From: DATEUP01 sp041485285
GTDB lineage: Archaea; Thermoplasmatota; DTKX01; DATEUP01
Length of the DNA: 64,000 nucleotides
Assembly (NCBI GenBank): GCA_041485285.1
Contig: JBGPJF010000001.1
Location: 62,001-126,000, forward strand
Direction of reading: 5' to 3'
The notes under the pieces are model-generated. The model was given only the letters and a program-made list of their open reading frames with translations, was not told where the DNA came from and did no database searches. The number at the start of each line of letters is the position of its first letter. Positions within the stretch are counted from its first letter, which is position 1. The position numbers and the translations under genes are program-made. Shown here piece after piece: positions 50,141 to 58,360 of this stretch.

Positions 50141-51082
50141 GTGGTAAGCGCTGCCGCCGCGCGCGCGCCCGGCAAAGCGATCCTGTTCGGCGAGCACGCG
50201 GTCGTTTTCGGCGAGGGGGCCATCGCCGCAGCCCTCACCCTGTACTTCGAAACCCGCGTGAAAGTCGGCAAGGGCGAGTCGAGCCGCGTGGACGGCCGCC
50301 CGCTCGACCGCCGGCACCACGCGTACTTCCAGGAGGCGCTGAAGCGCGCGTGGGGCGACCGCGGGCCGCTCGAGCTTTCGACGACTTCGTCGGTGCCAAG
50401 TTCCTCGGGGCTCGGCTCGAGCGCGGCGCTCACCGTGTCGGCGGTCGCCGCGCTGCGCGCGCTGCGGGGGAAGATGGACCAGGAGGAGGTTGCGCGCACC
50501 TCGTTCGAAGTCGAGTACGCGGTCCAGGGCCGAGCATCGCCCACCGACACGTCGACGGCCGCCCACGGCCGCTGCGTCTACATCGCCAAGCAGGCCGGGG
50601 CGGGGCACCTGTGGACGCTCGAGAAGGGCGGCAATCGCTGGTGTGTGCACGACCTCGCGTTCCCGCCGCTGCAGTTCGTCGTCGGGTACACCGGGAAGAA
50701 GGGGAACACCGGCGAGCTTGTCGAGAAGGTCCGCAAGCTCGCCGAGACCGACAAGTCCGCCCGCGCAAGGATAAGCGAGATCGGCGCGCTCGTTGAGGAG
50801 GCCCGCGGCGTGCTCGCCGCCGGCGACGCGCGCGCGGTCGGGAAACTGATGGACCGCAACCATGAGCACCTCAAGGCGCTCGGCGTGTCCTCCCCCGAAC
50901 TCGAAGCGCTCGTCGCCGCCGCGCGCCCCCACGCCTTCGGCGCGAAGCTCACGGGCGCAGGTGGGGGCGGCTGTATGATCGCCGTCACCGACAAGCCCGA
51001 GGCCTGCGCGCGCGCCATCGAGGCGGCCGGCGGCAAGCCGTACCGCGCCGAAATCGACCCCGGCGGCGTCATACTCGTCTGA
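50141..51082 (+). CDS. mvk: Mevalonate kinase
   Basis: This 313-residue GHMP kinase phosphorylates mevalonate for archaeal isoprenoid lipid synthesis. Motif 1 is APGKAILFGEHAVVFGE, the ATP-binding glycine loop is VPSSSGLGSSAALTVSAVAA, and motif 3 is KLTGAGGGGCMIAVTD. GRASPTDTSTAAHG holds the expected catalytic Asp region. The GTG at 50141 is chosen because the Shine-Dalgarno-like GGTGAT stands 5 nt before it. No other mevalonate-pathway gene is adjacent. The geranylgeranyl reductase and ferredoxin genes of the same lipid pathway lie 10 kb downstream. Confidence 0.94.
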   Translation: MVSAAAARAPGKAILFGEHAVVFGEGAIAAALTLYFETRVKVGKGESSRVDGRPLDRRHHAYFQEALKRAWGDRGPLELSTTSSVPSSSGLGSSAALTVSAVAALRALRGKMDQEEVARTSFEVEYAVQGRASPTDTSTAAHGRCVYIAKQAGAGHLWTLEKGGNRWCVHDLAFPPLQFVVGYTGKKGNTGELVEKVRKLAETDKSARARISEIGALVEEARGVLAAGDARAVGKLMDRNHEHLKALGVSSPELEALVAAARPHAFGAKLTGAGGGGCMIAVTDKPEACARAIEAAGGKPYRAEIDPGGVILV

Positions 51083-51179
51083 CGATCCAGCGCTGGCCAG
51101 CTCCAAGTCGCAAGGTTAACTACCGCGTTAGCCTTAAGAGGCGAGCGCGGGCCATTTGACGTGGCCGGAGGCTCCCCCT

Positions 51180-51746
51180 ATGTTTGAACCGAAGGTCACC
51201 CTTGACCAGGCCAGCTTCCGCGCTCTGGCCTCCGAGACGCGCATCGCCATCCTGCGCGCGCTCTCCGAGCACCAGATGACGCTCACCGAACTCGCCGAGC
51301 GGCTCCAGATCTCCAAGCCCGGCGTCATGAAGCATCTGGAGCTCCTGCAGGAAGCCGGCCTCGTGCTGCGCGAAGACGCGGAGCGGAAATGGATTTACTA
51401 CCGGCTCACCACGAAGGGCGAACGCATCCTCGACCCCGAGCGGACCCGCATCGCGCTTGCGCTCGGGTTCTCGCTGGTTACGGCGGCCGCGGGCGCAGGG
51501 ATCACCGCGCTCGTGTCGGCGACCCGAGCGCCCGGCGCCACGCCCATCCTTGGACCCGCGATTGTCTTCGACGCCTTCACCATCTTGCCCATTGCCGTCC
51601 TCGGCATCGGAGCCATCGCGAGCCTCGCCTCGTTCATCGCATGGCGCAGGCGCCCGCGCGCAACGGACCAGGAGATCCTCGCGCGGCTCGGCAACCTCGC
51701 CGAGGAATCCCCGCAGGCCGCGCCCGCCGCCGGCACCCCGCCGTAG
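51180..51746 (+). CDS. Membrane-anchored ArsR-type winged-helix regulator
   Basis: This 188-residue protein starts MFEPKVTLDQASFRALASET. It has an ArsR-like winged helix (ILRALSEHQMTLTELAERLQ, then ISKPGVMKHLELLQEAGLV and KWIYYRLTTKGERIL). Two hydrophobic helices follow (LALGFSLVTAAAGAGITALV and FTILPIAVLGIGAIASLASF), then a short tail. It is probably a regulator held at the membrane. The TATA box is GCCTTAAGA (about 51131-51139), and a GGAGG at 51167-51171 stands 8 nt before the ATG. An ABC exporter follows 77 bp downstream on the same strand and may be its target. No metal-binding cysteines are seen. Confidence 0.85.
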   Translation: MFEPKVTLDQASFRALASETRIAILRALSEHQMTLTELAERLQISKPGVMKHLELLQEAGLVLREDAERKWIYYRLTTKGERILDPERTRIALALGFSLVTAAAGAGITALVSATRAPGATPILGPAIVFDAFTILPIAVLGIGAIASLASFIAWRRRPRATDQEILARLGNLAEESPQAAPAAGTPP

Positions 51747-51823
51747 CGGGCGCCGCCAGGCGCCGCCACACGCGGCGAGCCTAACGAGCCAATCATTATC
51801 TTCGGCCCCCAGGCTTGACGGCC

Positions 51824-52585
51824 GTGGCCGAAGCCAGCCTGGCCATCCCCGACCCCATCATTTCCGTGAGCGGGCTGTCGAAGTCCTACCGCGACTCCCC
51901 CGCCCTCGAGAACGTGTCGTTCGACGTGCCCAAAGGCGCGTTCTTCGGCTGCTTTGGCCCGAACGGCGCCGGCAAGTCCACCCTCACACGCATCCTCATC
52001 GGCCAGCTCGAGCCCACCGCCGGCACCTGCCGCGTCCTCGGCCTTACCCCCGGCAAGGATTCGCTCCCCCTCAAGCGCAACGTCGGCATCGTCCCCGAGT
52101 CCGAGTCGCCCCCCTCCTTCCTCACCGCCGTCGAATACCTCGAATTCGTCTGCCGCCTGCGCGGCCTCCCCGACGGCGCCGTGCGCATCTCGAAATGGAT
52201 GGAGTACTTCGACATGGCTGACAAGCAGGACACCCTCTGCAAAGACATGTCCAAGGGCACCCGCCAGAAACTCATGCTCGCCTCCGCGTTCATCCACCGC
52301 CCCCCCCTCCTCTTCCTCGATGAGCCGTTCCTCAACCTCGACCCCATCTACCAGCGGCGCGTCCGCGACTTCCTCGCCGACTTCGTAAGAGCCGGCGGCA
52401 CGATCTTCATGTGCTCCCACATCCTCGAAATCGCCGACAAGGTCTGCACCCACGCCGTCGTCCTCGACCGCGGCAAGGTGCTCGCACAAGGCCCCATCGC
52501 CTCCTTCCGCAAGAACGGCCACGACCTCGCCGACACCTTCCTCGACATCCTCGAGCACAAGGAGGGGCCGCCACGGGCCGCCTGA
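51824..52585 (+). CDS. ABC transporter ATP-binding protein
   Basis: This 253-residue ATPase has Walker A GPNGAGKSTLT, the Q-loop position replaced by IVPESESPPSFLTAVEYL, a signature-like DMSKGTRQKLMLASAF and Walker B LLFLDEPFLNLDP, followed by FMCSHILEIADKV (H-loop). It is of the exporter (DrrA/CcmA/NatA-like) type. A TATA box (CATTATC, about 51794-51800) lies 27 nt before the GTG at 51824, so this start is used rather than TTG at 51815. The permease gene follows after 26 bp. The substrate is unknown. Confidence 0.9.
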   Translation: MAEASLAIPDPIISVSGLSKSYRDSPALENVSFDVPKGAFFGCFGPNGAGKSTLTRILIGQLEPTAGTCRVLGLTPGKDSLPLKRNVGIVPESESPPSFLTAVEYLEFVCRLRGLPDGAVRISKWMEYFDMADKQDTLCKDMSKGTRQKLMLASAFIHRPPLLFLDEPFLNLDPIYQRRVRDFLADFVRAGGTIFMCSHILEIADKVCTHAVVLDRGKVLAQGPIASFRKNGHDLADTFLDILEHKEGPPRAA

Positions 52586-52611
52586 AAGACTACGCCTACA
52601 TCATCACCCTG

Positions 52612-54030
52612 ATGATGCGCGAGGAAGCGCGCTTCCAGTCCAACTTCACCTCCAAGCTCTCGTTCTACGAGTTCCCCCTCGTCCTCATGGGCTTCGCGTT
52701 CCTTGCCGGCTACTTCTACGAGGAACTCATCCGCACGACCCCCCTCCAGCAGCTGCTCATCACCCTCCACTTCTCCATGCTCCTCTACGGAGTCTCCACC
52801 GGCGCATTCGCCTTCCTCGGCAAGGAAATCGTCGACCGGCGGTTCGGCAGCGTCAACTTCCTCCTCTCCGCCCCCATCACACAGCCCGTCCTGTTCCGCA
52901 CCACCACTTCGGCGTTCTACCTCAAAGACGCAATTTACTACTGGGCGTTCACGCTCACGCCCGTCGCCGTCGGGCTCGCGATTGCCCAGCCCTTCGCGCC
53001 CTACACGATGTCCTCGGTCCTCTTCCTGTGGCTCTCCGTTGTCCTCACGTTCTCGTACGGCCTTGCCCTCGCGTACGCGTTCTCCGCCCTCTACCTGCGC
53101 TCCCGCAAACTCTTTGCCGCGCTTGCCATCGGCTTCATGGGCCTGCTCGCCGTCGCGGGGTTCACCGCCATCATCCCGCTTGGCGCCATCATCCCTTCCA
53201 TCCAATTCCAGCTCACGAAGGAGCCGCTGCCGCTCATCGTCAGCGTCGTCGCCACGGTCCTCCTCTCGTGGGTCGCGACCTTTGCCGTGCAGGAAACCTT
53301 CGAGTCGAGCGAGACCCAATTCAAGGAGACCTTCCTTGCGCGCACCGTGCGCTTCAAGGCGTTCGGCCGCTACGCGCCCCTGCTTGCCAAAGAGTGGACC
53401 GACCTCGAACGCTCCCACGCCCTCACCAAGATGGCGTTCTCCTTCGCCGTGCCCCTCGTGTTCCTCTCACTTTCGGTGTGGTTCCTCAACAACACGCTCG
53501 GCGTCTCGCTCAAGTTCGATACCGTGTTCTACGCCGGCAATGTCGGGTTCTTCGGGGTCATGATCTACTCGTGGCTCAACCACATCGACATCACAGAGTA
53601 CTACGACACGCTGCCCGTCACGGTCCCCCGCCTCATCAAGGCGAAGCTCATCGTATTTTTCCTCGTCACGGCCGGGATTACCGCTTTCTTCGTCGTGCTC
53701 ATGGCCTTCATCAACGGAGAGGTGTGGAAGCTCGCCGTCGCCCTGCCTGTTGCGTTCTCGACCTCGGCCTACACGGTCGTGGCCACCGCGTACCTCACCG
53801 GGCTGCGCACGAATACCGCGCTTCTGAACGGCCCGGTGATTGCGCGCTTCGGCCTGCTTACCGTCCCGCCGCTGCTCGCCATCGCGTTCCTTTCGCTCGG
53901 CTACGACCTCTTCCCCTCCCTCGCGCTCCAGTGGATCGCGCTCGTCGTTGCGGGGATGGCCCTGCTCACGGTGCTCCTCTACGGCCTCATCGACGGTCGG
54001 TGGGTCAAGGCCACCTTCCAGCGGGCGTAG
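52612..54030 (+). CDS. ABC transporter permease
   Basis: This 472-residue membrane protein starts MMREEARFQSNFTSKLSFYE and has about 10-12 hydrophobic helices in two sets. The sets are separated by a hydrophilic part (FLARTVRFKAFGRYAPLLAK). It lies directly behind the ATPase gene and should form the membrane channel of the same exporter. The ATG at 52612 or 52615 is the first canonical start after the ATPase stop. A CTG at 52582 overlapping that stop would add 10 residues. The stop lies 6 bp from the convergent surface-protein gene at 54037. Confidence 0.87.
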   Translation: MMREEARFQSNFTSKLSFYEFPLVLMGFAFLAGYFYEELIRTTPLQQLLITLHFSMLLYGVSTGAFAFLGKEIVDRRFGSVNFLLSAPITQPVLFRTTTSAFYLKDAIYYWAFTLTPVAVGLAIAQPFAPYTMSSVLFLWLSVVLTFSYGLALAYAFSALYLRSRKLFAALAIGFMGLLAVAGFTAIIPLGAIIPSIQFQLTKEPLPLIVSVVATVLLSWVATFAVQETFESSETQFKETFLARTVRFKAFGRYAPLLAKEWTDLERSHALTKMAFSFAVPLVFLSLSVWFLNNTLGVSLKFDTVFYAGNVGFFGVMIYSWLNHIDITEYYDTLPVTVPRLIKAKLIVFFLVTAGITAFFVVLMAFINGEVWKLAVALPVAFSTSAYTVVATAYLTGLRTNTALLNGPVIARFGLLTVPPLLAIAFLSLGYDLFPSLALQWIALVVAGMALLTVLLYGLIDGRWVKATFQRA

Positions 54031-54036
54031 GCAACC

Positions 54037-55197
54037 TCATCGGGGCGGATCTTGCCGCTTTGCCGGCGCCGGGGCGCTTGCCTCCTTCCGCTTTCGCACC
54101 CCTAGGACCGCAGCGCCCACGCCGACGCTGGCCAAGGCGACGGCGGCGACTGCGAGAGTCGGGCTGGCGCCGGCGACTGCGGGGACCGTCGAGCCGCCAC
54201 CGCCGCCTCCGCCGCGCCCCATGCTTGGCGGGCAACCGTAGTTCAACGTCGGAGGCTGGAAGCTCCCGTTGACATGGCCCCAGCTGCCGTCGTCGCTGAT
54301 CGCGCGCGCCTCTACCTTCAACTCGCGGGCGGTCGCTCCGCAGTAGTAGAAGAGGTCGAAGAGATCGCCGTTGTCGTAGGTGCGCGTGAACGTCCACTCC
54401 GCCCATGACGACCCGCCCCTCGCGAGCAAAACCGCAGGGTCGCCCTCCGACAGCGACTGTTCGAACCAGTAGTCCGAGAACTTCCAACGGCCCGCGTCGA
54501 CCGTTATCCCAACCGCGTACAGGCCCATGGAGACGCGAACCTCACCCACCGAGCCGGTCGTGGTCCCCTTTACGGTCAGGGTGTACTGCGACCCGGTCGT
54601 GGCCACCTCGAGCGAGCTGATCGATATCGTCGGCGCGCCAAAAGGGGTGGTCGCCGCGGCGATATCGTCGTCGGGCGCAAACTCAAAGTCGAGCGACAGC
54701 TCGCACCAGTCCTTGTAGTCGGAGAAATCGTCCGAGTCGGTGTCGATGCCCGCCGACGCCTTCAGGCTCCACCCGTTCGAGGTCCCCGGAAAGGCAGCGG
54801 CGGGGGAGCGGAGGGTGAGCCAAGCACCGGACGTCTCATTTGCAAGCGAGACCGTTTTGCCCTGGCTGTTGCGGTAGGACCCCGACCCGTTGGTGAAGTA
54901 GAGGCTCTCCGCGTGGGCAGCTTCCGACCCATACAGGATGAAGCCGTAGAACGCCTCTGCGTGGTCGGCGTCGATAGCGCCGGCGACCCTGAGGCCGAGG
55001 ACGATGTCGGGGCCGTCGCGGCACGACCGCACCTCGACGATGTCGTAGTCGTCGTGGCCCCGTTCTTGGGCAGACGAGCTGAAGTTGTACACGTCGCCTG
55101 CATAGTCGAGTTGGCCCGCGACGGAGCCGGCCTGGCAGGGCGGAGCGGCCGACGCGCCCCCCGCAAGGAGCGCGAACGCGCCAAGGCAGGCCAACAC
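54037..55197 (-). CDS. Surface protein A: signal peptide, beta-rich exterior, C-terminal TM anchor
   Basis: This 386-residue protein has a signal sequence (MLACLGAFALLAGGASAAPP), a large beta-rich exterior (QLDYAGDVYNFSSSAQERGH, then CRDGPDIVLGLRVAGAIDAD), a glycine stretch and a C-terminal helix (TLAVAAVALASVGVGAAVL) followed by RKRKE. It is a paralogue of the 55463 product: both share the cleaved-start APC, a GHxxYDI segment and the IVLG(L/V)RV(A/G)G block. A GTG at 55197 is the only canonical start. Alignment with the paralogue suggests the signal peptide may begin about 9 codons earlier. A TATA-like CCATTAAGG lies at about 55256. The function is unknown. Confidence 0.75.
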   Translation of the reverse strand: MLACLGAFALLAGGASAAPPCQAGSVAGQLDYAGDVYNFSSSAQERGHDDYDIVEVRSCRDGPDIVLGLRVAGAIDADHAEAFYGFILYGSEAAHAESLYFTNGSGSYRNSQGKTVSLANETSGAWLTLRSPAAAFPGTSNGWSLKASAGIDTDSDDFSDYKDWCELSLDFEFAPDDDIAAATTPFGAPTISISSLEVATTGSQYTLTVKGTTTGSVGEVRVSMGLYAVGITVDAGRWKFSDYWFEQSLSEGDPAVLLARGGSSWAEWTFTRTYDNGDLFDLFYYCGATARELKVEARAISDDGSWGHVNGSFQPPTLNYGCPPSMGRGGGGGGGSTVPAVAGASPTLAVAAVALASVGVGAAVLGVRKRKEASAPAPAKRQDPPR

Positions 55198-55335
55198 CAG
55201 AGAGAAGGCAGCGGCGCGGATGGGGCTCCCCGTCCCCTACCTTCGACGCGGCCGCCTTAATGGTTCGGGTACTGTTGGGCGGGGAGTGAAGGCCCCTAGG
55301 CGCGCCTGCGGATGGCGACCGCCAGGGACTGCGCC

Positions 55336-55455
55336 GTGGTCGTCCGCCTCGATGGATCGACCCGAACGCTCGAGGCGGTGGAGCGCGTGGCGCGCACGGG
55401 AGAGGGAGTCGCGCACGCGCCCGCGGCGGCGAAGGCCGTCGCGCGCTCGCGGGCC
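55336..55455 (+). pseudogene. Truncated copy of the hutH 5' end
   Basis: The 40 codons from 55336 (VVVRLDG, then TLEAVERVA, AAAKAVARSRA) match codons 1-40 of hutH at 56820 (VVVQLSG, SLEAVERVA, SAAKAVARSRA) in frame, with conserved DNA blocks such as CTCGAGGC and GCCGTCGC. Homology stops about 8 bp before the stop codon of the convergent surface-protein B gene at 55463. Beyond that the frame runs antisense to that gene. It is the scar of a tandem duplication, not a functional gene. Confidence 0.8.
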
Positions 55456-55462
55456 CCCTGCC

Positions 55463-56701
55463 CTACTTGGGCGGCGGCGGGGGCGGCGGCATCATGCCAC
55501 CTCCCGGCGGCGGAGGTGGCAACATCCCCGGCGGTGTCCACGGCTGCGAAGGCGCGCCCATCGGCGGTAGCGGGGCTATGCCGGGCGTCATGCCCGGCGG
55601 CACCATGGGCGCCGCCGCGGCCTTCTTGCGCTTCATCAAGATGACCACCGCTACGACGGCCGCCAACACCACCAAGAGCACGATTCCGATCAGCGCGCCC
55701 GACCCGGCGTCCCCGCCCGACCCGGCCCCCGACCCCACCGTCGTCGGCTGGAACGTCTGGCTGCCGTGGCCCCACTTGCCGTCTTCGGCGATGACGCGCA
55801 CCTCAATCTTCCCTTCGTGAAGCGTCAGGAAGTCGCCGAGGATGCCCTTCAGGCCCGACTCGGTGTAGTCGCGCGTGAACTTCCACTGCGCCCAGCTGCC
55901 GTTGACTTTCTCGAGCGCGACGGTGATGTCGCCCCCGGCCATGGTCTGCTCAATGTAGTAGTCGGAGTACGACCATTCGTTGGTGCCGAGCCCGGTCCTG
56001 CGCACGCCCATCGTCACGCGCAGCTCTGCAACTGCCCCCGACGTGGTCCCTTCGGCCACAACACGGTAGGTGTCCCCGGTCTTCGTCACGTTAATTTTGG
56101 TGACTGCGGCCGTGGGCGACGAGAAGGGCGTGTGCTCCAAGGAGAGGTCGGTGGAATCCGTGTACTCCTCACCCGTGTCGAGGGTGTCGGCGTCGAAGAG
56201 CTCAACAGTGCCCGTCCCGTCCGTGTTTTCGGTGGCCTCGATCTCAAGGTCCCACCCGCCTGTCCGGCTGCCGTATTGGACGTTCGGCACCCAAATGGTG
56301 AGCCACGCGCCGTCCGTGGTGTTCGTTGCGGTCATCCAGTGGAAGTTCACATCCTTGAAGCCCGCGCTGTGGTTGGAAAAGGAGACATGCAGCGTCTCGG
56401 GCCCCACCAGCACGAACGTGTAGTTCGACTTCACGCTGTCATTGACAATCGTGCCCCCCACGCGCACCCCGAGGACGATGTTGGAGCCGTCCATGCAAGA
56501 CGTTGTCTGGAGGATATCGTAATTCGCGTGCCCGGCCTCCTCCTTGTGCGTGGCCTTGTTCCACACATCGTCCACATAGTCGAGGTGGCCCGCCACCACA
56601 TTCGAAGGGCAGGGGGCCGCGGCTTGGGCCGAGGCTCCAAGAAGGGCAAGGGTCGAAAGTCCAATGGCAGTCATCAGGAGAATTCGAATCGATAGGCGCA
56701 C
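55463..56701 (-). CDS. Surface protein B: signal peptide, beta-rich exterior, TM helix, proline-rich tail
   Basis: This 412-residue paralogue of the 54037 product starts (M)RLSIRILLMTAIGLSTLAL, with a signal sequence ending ASAQAAAPC. The exterior has the GHANYDILQTTSCMDGSNIV and VRVGGTIVNDS blocks that match protein A. A single helix (ALIGIVLLVVLAAVVAVVIL) is followed by KRKKAAA and a Pro/Gly/Met-rich tail of about 45 residues ending in seven prolines and a Lys. The tail is probably cytoplasmic. The GTG at 56701 has a TATA-like GGTTAAAT about 38 nt upstream on the minus strand. It is divergent from intact hutH, mirroring protein A and the hutH fragment. Confidence 0.8.
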   Translation of the reverse strand: MRLSIRILLMTAIGLSTLALLGASAQAAAPCPSNVVAGHLDYVDDVWNKATHKEEAGHANYDILQTTSCMDGSNIVLGVRVGGTIVNDSVKSNYTFVLVGPETLHVSFSNHSAGFKDVNFHWMTATNTTDGAWLTIWVPNVQYGSRTGGWDLEIEATENTDGTGTVELFDADTLDTGEEYTDSTDLSLEHTPFSSPTAAVTKINVTKTGDTYRVVAEGTTSGAVAELRVTMGVRRTGLGTNEWSYSDYYIEQTMAGGDITVALEKVNGSWAQWKFTRDYTESGLKGILGDFLTLHEGKIEVRVIAEDGKWGHGSQTFQPTTVGSGAGSGGDAGSGALIGIVLLVVLAAVVAVVILMKRKKAAAAPMVPPGMTPGIAPLPPMGAPSQPWTPPGMLPPPPPGGGMMPPPPPPPK

Positions 56702-56819
56702 GAAGAGTCCTCGACGCCCGATCGCCCATGGCTCATTTAACCGTTGTGACCGCCCACGAGAGACCTCGAAAACTTATAGCCAGCCAGAGGGATGGGCGCG
56801 CAAGCGAGGAGCCTCAAGC

Positions 56820-58346
56820 GTGGTCGTCCAACTTTCTGGCTCGGGGCTTTCCCTCGAGGCCGTCGAGCGCGTCGCCCGGGGCCGCGAGCCGGTCGCCCTC
56901 TCAGCGTCGGCGGCCAAAGCCGTCGCCCGCTCGCGTGCCGCCGTCGAGAAGATCCTGGGCTCCAAGGAAACAGTCTACGGGATCAACACGGGGTTCGGCG
57001 ACCTCAAGGACGTCCGCATCCCGAACACGAAGCTGCGCCAACTCCAGCTGAACCTGATCCGCTCGCACGCGGCGGGCGTGGGCGAGCCCTTCCCGGCGGA
57101 GGTCGTCCGCGCGATGCTCGCGCTGCGCCTCAACGCCTTCGCGAAGGGCTTTTCGGGCGTTTCACCCGGCCTTGTCGACGCCATGGCCGCGCTCCTCAAC
57201 GCGGGCGTGCACCCCGTCGTCCCGTCGCAAGGGTCCGTCGGGTCGTCCGGTGACCTCGCGCCGCTTGCGCACATCGGCCTTGCCCTCATCGGGGAAGGCG
57301 AGGCGGAATTCAGGGGAGCGACCATGGAGGGCGGGGCGGCGCTCCAAGCCGCGGGCCTCAAACCCTACACGCTCTGCGAGAAGGAAGGGATCTCCATCGT
57401 CAATGGCACGCAGGCGATGACCGCCGTCGGCGTCCTCGCGCTCCTCGACGCAGAACGCGCGCTTAGCGCCGCCGCCGTCGCGGGCGCGATGGCGCTTGAA
57501 TGCCTCGACTCGAGCGAGAAGCCCTTCGACCCGCGCGTGCACGCGGCGCGGCCCCACCAGGGCGCGCGCGAAGTCGCGGCCGCCGTTTCACGGATGGTCA
57601 AGGGCAGCGGCATGATCCACGACCATGAAGACTGCGACAAGGTGCAGGACCCCTATTCGTCGCGCGCGCTTGCGCAAGTGCTCGGCGCCTCCTTCGACGC
57701 CATGGTGCACGCCCGCGGCGTGCTCGAGGTCGAAATCAATTCGGCCACGGACAACCCGCTGGTCTTCCCCGACACGGGCGAGGTCATCTCCGGCGGCAAC
57801 TTCCACGGCCAGCCCGTCGCGCTCGTGATGGACTACCTCGCAATCGCCTCCGCGGAAGTCGCGGACATCATGGAGAGGACCATCGCACGGCTCGTCTCCG
57901 GCGAAGAGGGCCACCTCCCCAAGTTCCTCGCCCGCGACCCGGGCCTGAATTCCGGGTGGATGATCGGCCAGTACACGGCCGCGGCCCTTGTTTCGGAGAA
58001 CAAAGTGCTCGCCCATCCGGCTTCGGTGGACTCGATCCCCACCTCCGCGGGACAGGAAGACCATAACTCGATGGGAACGATCGCCGCGCGCAAGGCGCGC
58101 GCGGTGGTCGAGAATACGCAGCGCGTGGTTGGAATCGCGCTGCTGTGCGCCGCCGAGGGGATGGACCTCCACAAAGGCCGGCCGGCCAAGGGCACCGCCG
58201 CCGCTCGCGCCGCCGTGCGACGCAAGGTCAAACCCCTCACCGCCGACCGCGCGATCTACCGCGATTTGGAGACGGCCGCGCGCCTGGTTAAAAGCGGGGA
58301 GGTCGTGGCCGCCGCCGAAAAGGCCGTGGGGCCCCTTGGGCTCTAG
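56820..58346 (+). CDS. hutH: Histidine ammonia-lyase family protein
   Basis: This 508-residue MIO enzyme of the HAL/PAL family should convert histidine to urocanate and ammonia. HAL-type blocks are visible: VYGINTGFGDLKD, LIRSHAAGVGEPF, QGSVGSSGDLAPLAHIGLAL, NSATDNPLVF, SGGNFHGQPVAL and GQEDHNSMG. The MIO-forming triad at residues 142-144 is Ser-Ser-Gly rather than the usual Ala-Ser-Gly. The GTG at 56820 is preceded by GAGGAG (56806-56811) at 8 nt, with a TATA-like ACTTATAG near 56772. The upstream open frame is arginine-rich and not used. No other histidine-degradation gene is present here. A copy of its first 40 codons lies at 55336-55455. Confidence 0.9.
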   Translation: MVVQLSGSGLSLEAVERVARGREPVALSASAAKAVARSRAAVEKILGSKETVYGINTGFGDLKDVRIPNTKLRQLQLNLIRSHAAGVGEPFPAEVVRAMLALRLNAFAKGFSGVSPGLVDAMAALLNAGVHPVVPSQGSVGSSGDLAPLAHIGLALIGEGEAEFRGATMEGGAALQAAGLKPYTLCEKEGISIVNGTQAMTAVGVLALLDAERALSAAAVAGAMALECLDSSEKPFDPRVHAARPHQGAREVAAAVSRMVKGSGMIHDHEDCDKVQDPYSSRALAQVLGASFDAMVHARGVLEVEINSATDNPLVFPDTGEVISGGNFHGQPVALVMDYLAIASAEVADIMERTIARLVSGEEGHLPKFLARDPGLNSGWMIGQYTAAALVSENKVLAHPASVDSIPTSAGQEDHNSMGTIAARKARAVVENTQRVVGIALLCAAEGMDLHKGRPAKGTAAARAAVRRKVKPLTADRAIYRDLETAARLVKSGEVVAAAEKAVGPLGL

Positions 58347-58360
58347 GCCAGAGGAGCCGC

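Noticed and set aside
55467..55560. GC-rich repeats encoding glycine/proline runs as a possible CRISPR or tandem repeat
   Set aside because: The repeats are short codon-level runs in the tail of surface protein B, without spacers or regular units. No CRISPR array or insertion sequence was seen anywhere in the window.
55312..55644. A complete 110-codon gene beginning at 55312
   Set aside because: Only about 40 codons match hutH. The remainder runs antisense to the proline-rich tail of surface protein B, so it is treated as a pseudogene fragment.
56664..56819. Earlier ATG start for hutH
   Set aside because: The extra 52 residues are Arg-rich, contain the TATA-like box and leader, and align with nothing in lyases. 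The GTG at 56820 has a Shine-Dalgarno motif, and the duplicated fragment matches from the same point.
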